From the NCBI GenBank assembly GCA_964441775.1, contig CAYTVL010000004.1, forward strand, positions 1-64,000: 64,000 nt of DNA, in the 5' to 3' direction. The DNA is from SYOC01 sp964441775. GTDB taxonomy: Bacteria; Desulfobacterota; Binatia; Bin18. This document shows, in pieces, positions 43,285 to 51,642 of this stretch. The translations under genes were made by a program, and so were the position numbers. Positions within the stretch are counted from its first letter, which is position 1. Each line of letters opens with the position of its first letter. The notes below the pieces were generated by a model. That model saw only the letters and a program-made list of their open reading frames with translations. It did no database searches and was not told where the DNA came from.

Positions 43285-44049
43285 ATGATTCAAGACATCG
43301 TGATTGATTTGGCGCAGATTCCGTGGGAAACCACCCCGGGGAAAAATGGCGTAACATATTTAACGCAATTGGGACTGGACGGCAGCGAAGGGCCGGAGCT
43401 CGTGCGCTTGCGGGCGGTCGGACATGATAGCGATCCGCATTATCACACGGGTGCGCAGTTTCAGATCTTCCTTGACGGATATGCGCAGTTTCCCGACTTC
43501 CGTTTGGAAGCGGTAGCTGTCCACTATACCGACCACCATGTGCCGTACGGGCCGTTCACGGGTGATCACGATATGCTCGTTGTCCACGTCAAGCCGGCAG
43601 GTCGCCGAACAATGAAAGAGGCGCTCAAGAGTGCAATGCTCAGACGGGAGGTTAATCGTACGGGGCGGCAGCTACATGGCTCGGCAAACCTGAGTGAGTG
43701 GGAACCGGTACCGAGTCACCAAGGCGCGCGCCGAAAAGTACTCATTCCAGACAGTGCAGGGGTTTCGGCGCAGCTCGTGGCCTGTCCGTCGGGAACAGTG
43801 TTGCCTGCAGCTCCCGCGCCATACGGACGCTATGAAGTAGTGATTGGGGGAACAGCCGTCTTGGCCGGAGCCCGGCTGGGGCCTGAATGCGTGCGTTTTG
43901 TATGTGGCGCTGAACACCCTGCACCGTTGATGGGAGGACCTGAAGGCGCTACCGTTCTCGTCCTCACCTTCGATGCGGATGCCGCGCTGAGTTACGGCGG
44001 CAGCCTCCAAGAGGATCTGACAACCTACTCCCAATCCCACCAGCGATAG
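43285..44049 (+). CDS. Cupin-like protein
   Basis: About 254 residues from ATG 43285 (GAGGAGAG). The first half has a cupin-like His series DPHYHTGAQFQIFLDGYAQF, followed by VHYTDHHVPYGPF; the second half, starting about 150, is another small-barrel region (YGRYEVVIGGTAVLAGARLG). It may be a bicupin with a metal site only in the first half. No named family recognised. It starts 11 bases after the amidohydrolase stop, so the two probably act on the same compound. Confidence 0.7.
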   Translation: MIQDIVIDLAQIPWETTPGKNGVTYLTQLGLDGSEGPELVRLRAVGHDSDPHYHTGAQFQIFLDGYAQFPDFRLEAVAVHYTDHHVPYGPFTGDHDMLVVHVKPAGRRTMKEALKSAMLRREVNRTGRQLHGSANLSEWEPVPSHQGARRKVLIPDSAGVSAQLVACPSGTVLPAAPAPYGRYEVVIGGTAVLAGARLGPECVRFVCGAEHPAPLMGGPEGATVLVLTFDADAALSYGGSLQEDLTTYSQSHQR

Positions 44050-44103
44050 ACTCAGGGCGACTATCGAGGACGCTCTTTCTCTCTGCTTGAGGAGGTAACC
44101 ATC

Positions 44104-44634
44104 ATGACTGAGACAATCAAAGTAAAAGTCCAACCGCTCAACTCTGAAGCCTTTCGTCCTTATGGGCAGGTGCTGGAGAGTCGCCACCCTCTCTACCCGG
44201 ACGTAGAGGGGGGACAATCCTCCATCGTGATGCTCCGTCTGCAACAGCGCTCCAAACGGATCGACATGCTGGCGTTTCATTTTTCGTATAATCAGACCTT
44301 TATTCCGGTGCAGGGAGCCATGGTGCTCATTGTGACTCCTCCACCGCGCAACCGGGAAGCCGACCCAGCGGCGTATGAGGTGGACTACGAACACGTCGCC
44401 GCCTTTGTGCTGGAGCCGGGACAGGCGGTCCTGATTGATAAAGGGACCGGGCACAACGTGATCTCGCTAGATCCGGACTGTGTGGCCATCAGTGTGACCA
44501 AAAATCATGGAGCTGGCATCAACCAACTGCTTGCTGTGGTCGAAGGCCGCGCAGGGCAGCTACAATCGACCGCTGCGGTCGAATATGTCCACTTTGGCAA
44601 GCGAGATCAACGCCTTATTGAGCTAGAAGTGTAA
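44104..44634 (+). CDS. Ureidoglycolate lyase (AllA)-like protein
   Basis: 176 residues. Family marks: VQPLNSEAFRPYGQVLES, LAFHFSYNQTFIPVQGAMVL and FVLEPGQAVLIDKGTGHNV, the last a cupin-like strand with His. AllA cleaves ureidoglycolate to urea and glyoxylate, but many relatives in catabolic clusters have other, unknown substrates and no other allantoin gene is present here. GGAGGTAACCATC precedes the start. Confidence 0.85.
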   Translation: MTETIKVKVQPLNSEAFRPYGQVLESRHPLYPDVEGGQSSIVMLRLQQRSKRIDMLAFHFSYNQTFIPVQGAMVLIVTPPPRNREADPAAYEVDYEHVAAFVLEPGQAVLIDKGTGHNVISLDPDCVAISVTKNHGAGINQLLAVVEGRAGQLQSTAAVEYVHFGKRDQRLIELEV

Positions 44635-44745
44635 GGGAAAGCGACTCGGATGCCGGCGAGCGCCATAGGCGCCCTGCTGGCGCGGAACTAACGGTATCTG
44701 GATGTTTTTCCCGCGGAGAAACGCGGAGAAAAGGAGGGACATAAT

Positions 44746-45858
44746 ATGGGTCGTACCTATAATGTGATCGATGCCGATGGGCATGTTGTCGAGCCGCCCG
44801 ACTTTTGGACGACCTATCTGGACCCAGCGTACCGCGCCCGCGCCCCCCAGCTCTTTGTGGATACCGACGGCAAAGAGCGCTTACGCGTGGAAGGCAAAGT
44901 GCTCGGTGGCCCCACGGGCCTCGGCGCGGTCGGCGCGATCGGGGCGCGGCAAGGAGCGGCGTCGATCAACATCAACTACAGGGAGGGCAGACGAGGAGGG
45001 TTTGATCCCCATGCGCGGATTCCGGACATGGATCTGGATGGCATCGACGCCGTTTTCCTCTATCCTAGTGTCGGTCTCTTCGCCGGAGCGGTCGAGGATC
45101 CCCTCCTCGCCGCAGCCATGTGCCGCGCCTACAATCGCTGGTTAGCGGACTATTGCCAGCCCTACCCGGATCGCCTCTTCGGCGTCGCCATGTTGCCGAT
45201 GCAGTCGGTGGAGCTCGCCATTGAGGAAATGCGGTATGCCCGCAAAGAACTTGGGATGCGCGGCGGCTTTCTGCGCCCCAATCCCTACAAGGGTCGCATG
45301 TTGCACCATCCGGACTACGATGCGTTTTGGGCTGAGGTCCAAGCGTTGGACTTTGCCATTGGGCTCCATGAAGGCTCGGGCGGCGGCATGCCGCAAGTGG
45401 GGGTAGAGCGGTTTCAGACCCGCTCCGAGCGCCATATCATTTCCCATCCCATGGAGATGATGCTGGCCTGCTTGAGCGTGATCTGGAGTGGGGTCTGCGA
45501 GCGGTTCCCACAGGTGCGGATCGGGTTTTTGGAGTCCGGTGGGGGCTGGCTGGCACCGTGGCTCGATCGCATGGACCGCCATTTTGATGACCAAGGACAG
45601 TTCAATGATCATCAGCTACGGCTGCGACCCAGTGAGTATTTCCAACGGCAGTGCTGGATTTCCTTTGAACCGGTGGAAACGAGCTTAGCGTATGCGGCCG
45701 AGCGGCTCGGTGCGGATAAGATGCTGTGGGCGACGGACTACCCGCATCCGGACGGGTTCTTCCCAGGAGCCCCAGCCTTGATTGCCGAAAAACTTCCGGT
45801 GGAGCACCGGCGCCAGGTGTTAGCAGAAGGCGCTATCCAATTCTACAAACTTACCTAA
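44746..45858 (+). CDS. Amidohydrolase, ACMSD-type
   Basis: 370 residues. IDADGHVVEPPDFWTTYLDP carries the HxxE version of the first metal motif, where most family members have HxH. FGVAMLPMQSVELAIEEM, RIGFLESGGGWLAPWLDRMD and MLWATDYPHPDGFFPGAP complete the fold with catalytic Asp. Ribosome site AAGGAGGGAC. It is clearly a different subfamily from the amidohydrolase at 42203 and resembles the many uncharacterised DGHxxEP amidohydrolases abundant in soil and sponge-symbiont genomes. Confidence 0.93.
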   Translation: MGRTYNVIDADGHVVEPPDFWTTYLDPAYRARAPQLFVDTDGKERLRVEGKVLGGPTGLGAVGAIGARQGAASININYREGRRGGFDPHARIPDMDLDGIDAVFLYPSVGLFAGAVEDPLLAAAMCRAYNRWLADYCQPYPDRLFGVAMLPMQSVELAIEEMRYARKELGMRGGFLRPNPYKGRMLHHPDYDAFWAEVQALDFAIGLHEGSGGGMPQVGVERFQTRSERHIISHPMEMMLACLSVIWSGVCERFPQVRIGFLESGGGWLAPWLDRMDRHFDDQGQFNDHQLRLRPSEYFQRQCWISFEPVETSLAYAAERLGADKMLWATDYPHPDGFFPGAPALIAEKLPVEHRRQVLAEGAIQFYKLT

Positions 45859-45903
45859 ACCGCTCCACAGGAGATTCGTACCCTTCAGAGGAGAGAAGGA
45901 AGT

Positions 45904-45969
45904 ATGGCGTACGATATGTTCATCAAGAATGCGTATGGAGAGGTATGCTTTGTACAAGGCGAACACTAA
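45904..45969 (+). pseudogene. Micro-ORF or scrap of a deacylase start
   Basis: ATG 45904 with GGAGAGAAGGAAGT upstream gives 21 codons, MAYDMFIKNAYGEV..., then stops. The first nine residues resemble N-acyl-D-amino-acid deacylases (MAYDLxIKNG) but homology ends at once. It is either the remnant of a deleted deacylase gene or a leader peptide for the SMP-30 gene 82 bases further on. Confidence 0.3.
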
Positions 45970-46051
45970 GGAGTGTATCCGGGGCAGGTCATGTGTAGTT
46001 TTGCGTCATGACCCAACCCCTGTCGAAGTTGCAACTAAGGAGGGAGTACGT

Positions 46052-46957
46052 ATGGCTGTCTATACACTGGAGCAGGTTGAGATTTTCGGTCGAGGGGTCC
46101 TCAAATCTGAAGGCGTTGTCGTTGATAAGGAGGGAAACATCTACGGCGGAGGTCGTAACGGCGTCATTTACAAAGTGACGCCAAATGACACCGTCCATGA
46201 ACTGATGCATCTACCTACCGGTTCAATGCCCAATGGAATTACGATGGATCGTCAAGGCAATTTTGTCTATTGCGATCTGGGCAAGAAAGCGATGATGCGG
46301 GCGACGCCGAGTGGACAAGTGTCCCTGATCGCGGACCGTGTCGGTACGCTCGCGCTCACGTTGCCGAACTTTGCGAGTTATGACGCCGAGGGCAACCTCT
46401 ACGTCTCCAATTCCAGCACTCGTGACATCAAGTCCGTGCGTGAAGAGTTCTCCAAGCCGGAACCCAACGGAGCGGTGGTTCGTATCCGTCCAGATGGTAA
46501 GGGTGATATCGTAGCTACTGGCGTCTATCTGGCGAACGGCACGGCTATCGATCCCAAAGAGGAGGCGGTCTATGTGCTGGAAAGCACGCGCAATGACTGT
46601 CTACGCATCGCCATCAAGAAAGACGGCACGTTCGGCAAGCCCGAGATCTATTCTGAGAACTTTCCCGCGTTGCCAGATGGCATGGCCTTTGACGTCGAGG
46701 GTAATCTCTATGTCACTTTGCCTGGAGTGGCTAAAGAAGGGAAGCTCGCTTCAGCAAATCAGATCATTAAGGTAGATACGAATGGTAAATGGAGTATCCT
46801 GATTGAGGATCCGGCTGGGCAAAAGCTGAATTTCACTACCAATTGTGCATTTGGCGGCCCGGGACTGCAGGATCTCTATATTGCGAACGTGGAGGGCGAC
46901 CACTTCAGTCGCGTGCAGATAGCTGCGCACGGGCATCCATTGTATCACCAGAGGTGA
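46052..46957 (+). CDS. SMP-30/gluconolactonase-like beta-propeller
   Basis: About 301 residues from ATG 46052 (AAGGAGGGAG). Repeated propeller strands: SEGVVVDKEGNIYGGGRNGV, GSMPNGITMDRQGNFVYCDL, ASYDAEGNLYVSNSST, ANGTAIDPKEEAVYVLES and LPDGMAFDVEGNLYVTLPG. Calcium-dependent lactonase residues of SMP-30 are plausible (Glu near the start, Asn, Asp in LPDGMAFD). No signal peptide, so cytoplasmic. Probably opens a lactone made by the neighbouring enzymes. Confidence 0.88.
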   Translation: MAVYTLEQVEIFGRGVLKSEGVVVDKEGNIYGGGRNGVIYKVTPNDTVHELMHLPTGSMPNGITMDRQGNFVYCDLGKKAMMRATPSGQVSLIADRVGTLALTLPNFASYDAEGNLYVSNSSTRDIKSVREEFSKPEPNGAVVRIRPDGKGDIVATGVYLANGTAIDPKEEAVYVLESTRNDCLRIAIKKDGTFGKPEIYSENFPALPDGMAFDVEGNLYVTLPGVAKEGKLASANQIIKVDTNGKWSILIEDPAGQKLNFTTNCAFGGPGLQDLYIANVEGDHFSRVQIAAHGHPLYHQR

Positions 46958-47206
46958 CGTATCGGACGCGCATCAGGCTCGACAGCACTCTGAGGCATAA
47001 TCACTGGTAGTGCTCTCTACGAAATGCTCTCTCGGCGTCGCAGAAGCTTGCCCGGGGAGTGGTATCACAGTAAGGCTCGCAAGCAAACGGAAATCTCTAA
47101 TAATTGTGTATCACAAATTGTTCCAGGTGCATTTACACCAAAGCTAGATCAAGTTGCCGTGCCACAAGGGAGTGGAGACAATCATTTTCTTGAGAGGAGG
47201 TCGTTC

Positions 47207-48217
47207 ATGACGACACAGACCATGCAGGCTCTCTTTCTCGTTCCCGGTCCTGAGGGTGGCGTATACGAATTTCGCCAGATCCCTATACCAACTCCAGGGC
47301 CCGGCGAGGTTCTTGTGGCGGTACGTGCTGCAGGAACGAACCGTGGTGAACTGCTTGCGCGCCCACTGCTCCGTTCAGACAATCCGGCAGCGAAACCGAT
47401 GCGCACGGGCATCGAATTCGCAGGTGAAATTGTCACGCTTGGTGAAGAAGTCAAGGAGTGGAAACCGGGTGATCACGTCATGGCGCGTGGACCTGGCTAT
47501 GCCGAATATTCGGTCGTGTCTGCGCGCGCTTTAATGCGGATACCTGATGGCATGTCATGGGCGGAGGCTGCCGCTATTCCTAATGTCTTTGTGACTGCGC
47601 ATGATGCGATTGCAGGTAATGCTGCGCTCAAGCCGGGTGAGTCTGTGCTGGTCACTGCTGGTTCATCAGGGGTGGGCACAGCGGCGATCCAGATTGCGCG
47701 TTATGTCGGAGCACAGCCAGTGATGGCCACGACAAGATCGGCAGCCAAAGGGAACGTCCTACGGATGCTCGGTGCGTCTGAGATTATCGACACCAGCCGC
47801 GCAGACTGGGTCAATGCGGTTCTTTCAGCGACACATCAACGTGGTGTTGATGTGATCATTGATCAAGTCGGTGGGCCGATGCTTGCTGATAACATCCGCG
47901 TACTGGCGATCAAAGGGCGGTTGGTGAGCGTCGGACGCAACGCTGGTCAGGTTGGCGACTGTAACCTTGACGAAATCGCGCGCAAACGTGCGAGCATCAT
48001 CGGGGTCACCTTCCGTACCCGCACGGTAGAGGAGGCGCTTGTCTGTAGCGAACGTTGCGCCGCTGATTTGTTGGGTGCTTTTGCCACGGGTGCGCTCAAA
48101 CCGGTACTCGATCGTACTTTTCCATTTGAGCGGATAGCCGAGGCGCATACCTACATGCTCAGCGATGCCCAAATCGGGAAGATCGTACTCGCTCTCGGAG
48201 ACCACAACACCCGCTGA
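47207..48217 (+). CDS. MDR-family NAD(P)H-quinone-oxidoreductase-like enzyme
   Basis: About 336 residues from ATG 47207 (GAGAGGAGG). Zinc-free medium-chain reductase: PGPGEVLVAVRAAGTNRGEL, GIEFAGEIVTLGEEVKEWKP, the cofactor motif VLVTAGSSGVGTAAIQIARY, and LDRTFPFERIAEAHTYM. The catalytic and structural zinc cysteines of alcohol dehydrogenase are missing. Last intact gene of the plus-strand catabolic run; 46958-47206 ahead of it contains nothing I can support. Confidence 0.92.
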   Translation: MTTQTMQALFLVPGPEGGVYEFRQIPIPTPGPGEVLVAVRAAGTNRGELLARPLLRSDNPAAKPMRTGIEFAGEIVTLGEEVKEWKPGDHVMARGPGYAEYSVVSARALMRIPDGMSWAEAAAIPNVFVTAHDAIAGNAALKPGESVLVTAGSSGVGTAAIQIARYVGAQPVMATTRSAAKGNVLRMLGASEIIDTSRADWVNAVLSATHQRGVDVIIDQVGGPMLADNIRVLAIKGRLVSVGRNAGQVGDCNLDEIARKRASIIGVTFRTRTVEEALVCSERCAADLLGAFATGALKPVLDRTFPFERIAEAHTYMLSDAQIGKIVLALGDHNTR

Positions 48218-48341
48218 AAGTTGGATCTGTCGCAAATTTCACATGTAGGCAAGCGAAATATTCACTTGTTGTTACCTACCCAGCCAACGCAGAGAACTAT
48301 TCCGCGTGTGACGCCCAAACGCCGCTCCCTAGCCGCTTACG

Positions 48342-48620
48342 CAACACTGCGACACCGAAGGGCGGAACTACGACGAGATCGAACGGACGACAGTAACGAA
48401 TGTGTTGTTAGCCTGCGATGAAGCGGCGCTGAAGGCCTAGTTTGAGCGATTGCATGCGCCCGCCCAGTTTCCGGGTGTCGTTGGCACTGGACCTCAGGCT
48501 GTAGAGGTCCTGGGTCGCTACCAAGAGAGTGAGATACAGTTCTTCATCGCGAACATCTACAAAAATGACACCGAAACCCAAGAGTGACTCGTGACCGAAG
48601 TCATGCCCCATTTCGCCTGA
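48342..48620 (+). pseudogene. C-terminus of a luciferase-like monooxygenase, decayed
   Basis: In one frame: QHCDTEGRNYDEIERTTV, LLACDEAALKA, stop (48438), FERLHAPAQFPGVVG, AVEVLGRYQESEIQFFIANI, YKNDTETQE, stop (48585), LVTEVMPHFA. This is the typical end of an F420/FMN monooxygenase (VGTPEQxxExLxxYxxxGxxxF). A short YSACDA-like piece near 48296 is in another frame. The N-terminal two thirds are gone. It ends the catabolic run, suggesting that a monooxygenase was once part of it. 48621-48873 holds no supportable gene. Confidence 0.75.
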
Positions 48621-48873
48621 AGAGTGTGGAGTATTGCGCAGAGGTCGAGCCGAGCTTCACGCGAGCGGGGCCCGAGCGCACCAAGCGGTTCGTGAGTATG
48701 CAGATGAGTGGTGGTCTCCAGGTAAGGCTGGTGAGTAAACATAACCCTATAATACGCTGAATGAATAGGGAATTCTTGCAGTCTTTTTCCGGTAGAGTAT
48801 GACCGAGATAGCACTGCCAAGAATCTGCGGACAATCGAGAGTGCGCTAGGTACGCTCAATTTCCTGTACAGTT

Positions 48874-49365
48874 TCAGTGAGCCAAGCGAGACCGACATCG
48901 CACCCTACGCAGAAGATATAACACAATCAGGATATTCAGCGACAACACTGCACTTTTCGTGACCGATGTTTTCTTGATGAGTTCGTAGATCTCTAGGGGA
49001 AGCAAACCTGCAGTAGAGAGGATGGTGAGCAATTCAGCCCAGGCCCGGCCAAGCCACAGCCCAATCCCTTCCACAGAGAATAAGAGCGAGTACAGGATCG
49101 TCCCAACGCTTAGTAACCAGAGCTTTTTCTCGTCGACATTCAGCAGCCACGTCAAAAATCCATGCAGATAGCGATTCTCTGGATCAACATGAAGAATGTG
49201 CGTCAAATGGATAACCGGCTGCATCCTATCGTGATGTAGCAAATGAATTTCCGTTCCTGCGAAAATCAGCAAAAGTGTCGCTTTCAATAGCTTAAATAAA
49301 GCAATGCAACGAAGCATGCTGGCTCGTGAAGCAGCCTCTTCCCTATGCTCCATGATTCCCCCCAT
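48874..49365 (-). CDS. DUF2127 membrane protein
   Basis: About 163 residues. IALFKLLKATLLLIFAGTEI starts helix 1; LWLLSVGTILYSLLFSVEGI, GLWLGRAWAELLTILSTAGL, LPLEIYELIK and a last helix VLSLNILIVLYLLRRV follow. The FK-L-x-KA start and the LPxEIYE phrase are typical of DUF2127, whose function is unknown. ATG 49365 or the later ATG at MEHREE may be used. Confidence 0.85.
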   Translation of the reverse strand: MGGIMEHREEAASRASMLRCIALFKLLKATLLLIFAGTEIHLLHHDRMQPVIHLTHILHVDPENRYLHGFLTWLLNVDEKKLWLLSVGTILYSLLFSVEGIGLWLGRAWAELLTILSTAGLLPLEIYELIKKTSVTKSAVLSLNILIVLYLLRRVRCRSRLAH

Positions 49366-49445
49366 TCCTCACCCTTTTTCTCACAATGGAAGCGTTTCAG
49401 GTCCTCTCCATTCTACCGATGGCTACAGGAAAGAAGGGGAACCAA

Positions 49446-49667
49446 ATGAACACCTATAAAGAAGGGTACCAAGCTGGCTGGACTTCATATCTTTCCGATT
49501 ACAAGGTGGAGACTAACACGCTTGAACAGTTGCGTAGCAAAGCGCAATATTTGGCCGAAAAAGCTGGACATGCGATTCCTCCTCACCAACAAGGTGACTA
49601 TTGGTTAGGTTATCATCATGGCCGCACGGCGGCCAAGACATGTTTTGCCAAAGAGATCCAACGGTAG
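49446..49667 (+). CDS. Small hypothetical protein
   Basis: 73 residues from ATG 49446 (AAGGGGAACC). Polar, Tyr- and Gly-rich: MNTYKEGYQAGWTSYLSD, QGDYWLGYHHGRTAAKT. The repeated GYxxG phrases look like the small ribosome-modulation-factor-like proteins (RMF: GYxAGxxG), a weak resemblance. It lies between two unrelated genes. Confidence 0.6.
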   Translation: MNTYKEGYQAGWTSYLSDYKVETNTLEQLRSKAQYLAEKAGHAIPPHQQGDYWLGYHHGRTAAKTCFAKEIQR

Positions 49668-49733
49668 CACCCTCAACAGCATTCTTTCTTCTCTGTATAA
49701 TACGCTCCCATCAACAGGAAGGGGAACGCGCAC

Positions 49734-50648
49734 ATGCAGGAAATTCGTTTTGATAACCGTGTCGTGATTATTACAGGCGCCGGTAATGGCCTGGGCCGCA
49801 GCCACGCACTCTTTTTTGCCTCACGCGGCGCCAAAGTCGTCGTTAATGATCTCGGTGGTACGGTTGCAGGGACCGGAGGCTCACATGCCGCTGCTGATAC
49901 CGTCGTCAGCGAGATCAGAGCTGCTGGTGGACAAGCCGCGGCGAACTACGATTCGGTCGCCACTGAAGAAGGGGGTCGCAATATCGTCAAAACTGCCCTG
50001 GATGCCTTCGGAACAATAGATATTCTGATTAACAACGCCGGAAATGTCCGAGACAAAACCTTAGCGAAAATGGATCTCGTCGATTTCCGTGCCTTAGTTG
50101 ACGTTCACCTCATGGGCGCTGTCTACTGCACCCATGCCGCTTGGCCGATTATGCGCGACAAAAATTTTGGCCGCATCGTCATGACCTCTTCCGCCGCAGG
50201 GCTCTACGGGAATCACGGTCATACCAACTACGGAGCCGCAAAAATGGCGGTGATCGGTTTCATGAACGCCTTGAAAGAGGAAGGACGCAAACACAACATT
50301 ACCGTTCACGCTATCGCTCCGATGGCCCAAACCCGCATGACCGAAGCTGTCACCGCCCCTCAAATTGCGCCTCTTATCAAACCCGAATTCGTGACAACCG
50401 CCGTAGCTTGGCTCTGCGCACCGGAAAACGAAACCACCGGGCATATCATCGAAGCTGGCGCTGGTTATTACGCAAAAGTCGAAGTGCACGAAGCCCGGGG
50501 CGCGGTCTTCGGAACCGAAACTATTCCCACACCCGAACAAATTCGCGACCGCTACGCAGAGATCTCCGACATGAGCGCTTCGAGCACGTTCACCAACGCT
50601 TCAGAAGCGCTTCGTAAAGTCTTCCGCTTGGTGGTCCCGAAGAAGTAA
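49734..50648 (+). CDS. SDR, multifunctional-enzyme-type 3-hydroxyacyl-CoA dehydrogenase-like
   Basis: 304 residues. VVIITGAGNGLGRSHALFFA, KVVVNDLGGTVAGTGGS, DILINNAGNVRDKTLAKM, catalytic Tyr in HTNYGAAKMAVIGFMNAL. The NDLGG phrase and length match the (3R)-hydroxyacyl-CoA dehydrogenase unit of peroxisomal MFE-2 and bacterial homologues. It probably works in acyl-CoA oxidation. Confidence 0.92.
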   Translation: MQEIRFDNRVVIITGAGNGLGRSHALFFASRGAKVVVNDLGGTVAGTGGSHAAADTVVSEIRAAGGQAAANYDSVATEEGGRNIVKTALDAFGTIDILINNAGNVRDKTLAKMDLVDFRALVDVHLMGAVYCTHAAWPIMRDKNFGRIVMTSSAAGLYGNHGHTNYGAAKMAVIGFMNALKEEGRKHNITVHAIAPMAQTRMTEAVTAPQIAPLIKPEFVTTAVAWLCAPENETTGHIIEAGAGYYAKVEVHEARGAVFGTETIPTPEQIRDRYAEISDMSASSTFTNASEALRKVFRLVVPKK

Positions 50649-50740
50649 GAGGAGCACTGGAATTCTTTTTGACAAGAACAACCACGACTCGCGCCGTTAG
50701 CCGAGACCGTCGCGCGAGTCGACCTCGTTGTCTCGCGTGC

Positions 50741-51151
50741 TTACTCTCCTCCGATCGCCGCTAAACCCGCCTTCGCGCATTCCACATCTTGATCTTCCGT
50801 GCCGCCGCTTGCTCCGACCCCACCGAGCAGCTCGCCGTTCAGGATTAAAGGCAGTCCACCGCCAGCCAATAAGAGAGGACGACCGACCAATTCAGAAATA
50901 CTGCTAAAAAGTAAAGAACGGCTTTGCGCCAGATCCGCCACATCTTTCGAAGAACGGCCAAACGTCGCCGCCGTTAACGCCTTACTTTGAGCGACGCCGG
51001 CGGTCATCCAGCGGGCTTTATCCATCCGGGCTAACGCCACCAGATTTCCAGCAGTATCAACAACAGCAAGACTCATTCCCCAGCTCTCTTGTTGGGCTTT
51101 TGCTTTCGCCGCCGCCAAGAAACGCTCCGCGAGTTCCAGTGTAAGCGCCAT
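50741..51151 (-). CDS. GlcG/HbpS heme-binding family protein
   Basis: 136 residues. LTLELAERFLAAAKAKAQQE, MSLAVVDTAGNLVALARMDK, AVAQSKALTAATFG-like GVAQSKALTAATFGRSS and LLAGGGLPLILNGELLGGVGA, all typical of the DUF336/HbpS fold. Some members bind haem or cobalamin; others occur with diol dehydratases. AAGGAGGAGTG precedes ATG 51151. Confidence 0.92.
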   Translation of the reverse strand: MALTLELAERFLAAAKAKAQQESWGMSLAVVDTAGNLVALARMDKARWMTAGVAQSKALTAATFGRSSKDVADLAQSRSLLFSSISELVGRPLLLAGGGLPLILNGELLGGVGASGGTEDQDVECAKAGLAAIGGE

Positions 51152-51340
51152 TTTTCACTCCTCCTTCAGTACTCTCATCATCGTGACACTTGGCCGACGT
51201 TACCGCGAAGATAGGCCTGAAGTCAAGGAACAACAAGAAAGACGTGGTGATTTTTTGATCATCCCCCTCCCCTCACACTGACAGTCCTTTCTCGTTTGTC
51301 TAAGATAGGAACATCGGAGAAACATCAGTGAGGAGTTCCC

Positions 51341-51562
51341 ATGTCAACACGTACTCCCTCTTCAATGCAAACGTTTCACATAGGCGATATTCGCGTCACC
51401 AAAGTGCTCGACACCCTGGAGCCTACAAGTCCACGGGTGCTGTTCGTGGATAAACGGAAGGACGATTTCGATCCACATCTGGACTGGCTGCAACCCCACT
51501 TTCTTGATGCGGGAAAAGGGCATTACGGATCCGGCTGTTTCAACAATAAACACAGATGGTGA
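51341..51562 (+). pseudogene. MBL-fold hydrolase, truncated after 60 residues
   Basis: MQTFHIGDIRVTKVLDTLEP, SPRVLFVDKRKDDFDPHLDW, LQPHFLDAGKG is the N-terminus of a metallo-beta-lactamase-fold hydrolase (compare IGDVxVTRVxE...PHLDWLxPHF). The HxHxDH metal motif, expected some 50 residues later, is missing: the frame ends at 51562 and homology is lost near 51520. A promoter-side start with GAGGAG is kept. 51563-51642 contains nothing else. Confidence 0.65.
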
Positions 51563-51642
51563 CTGCCGAAGCCCAAACCGAAACCGACGCCCAAGAAAAA
51601 ACCTGACTACCAGGATGAATAAGCAGAGTCGACAGCGCTGCC

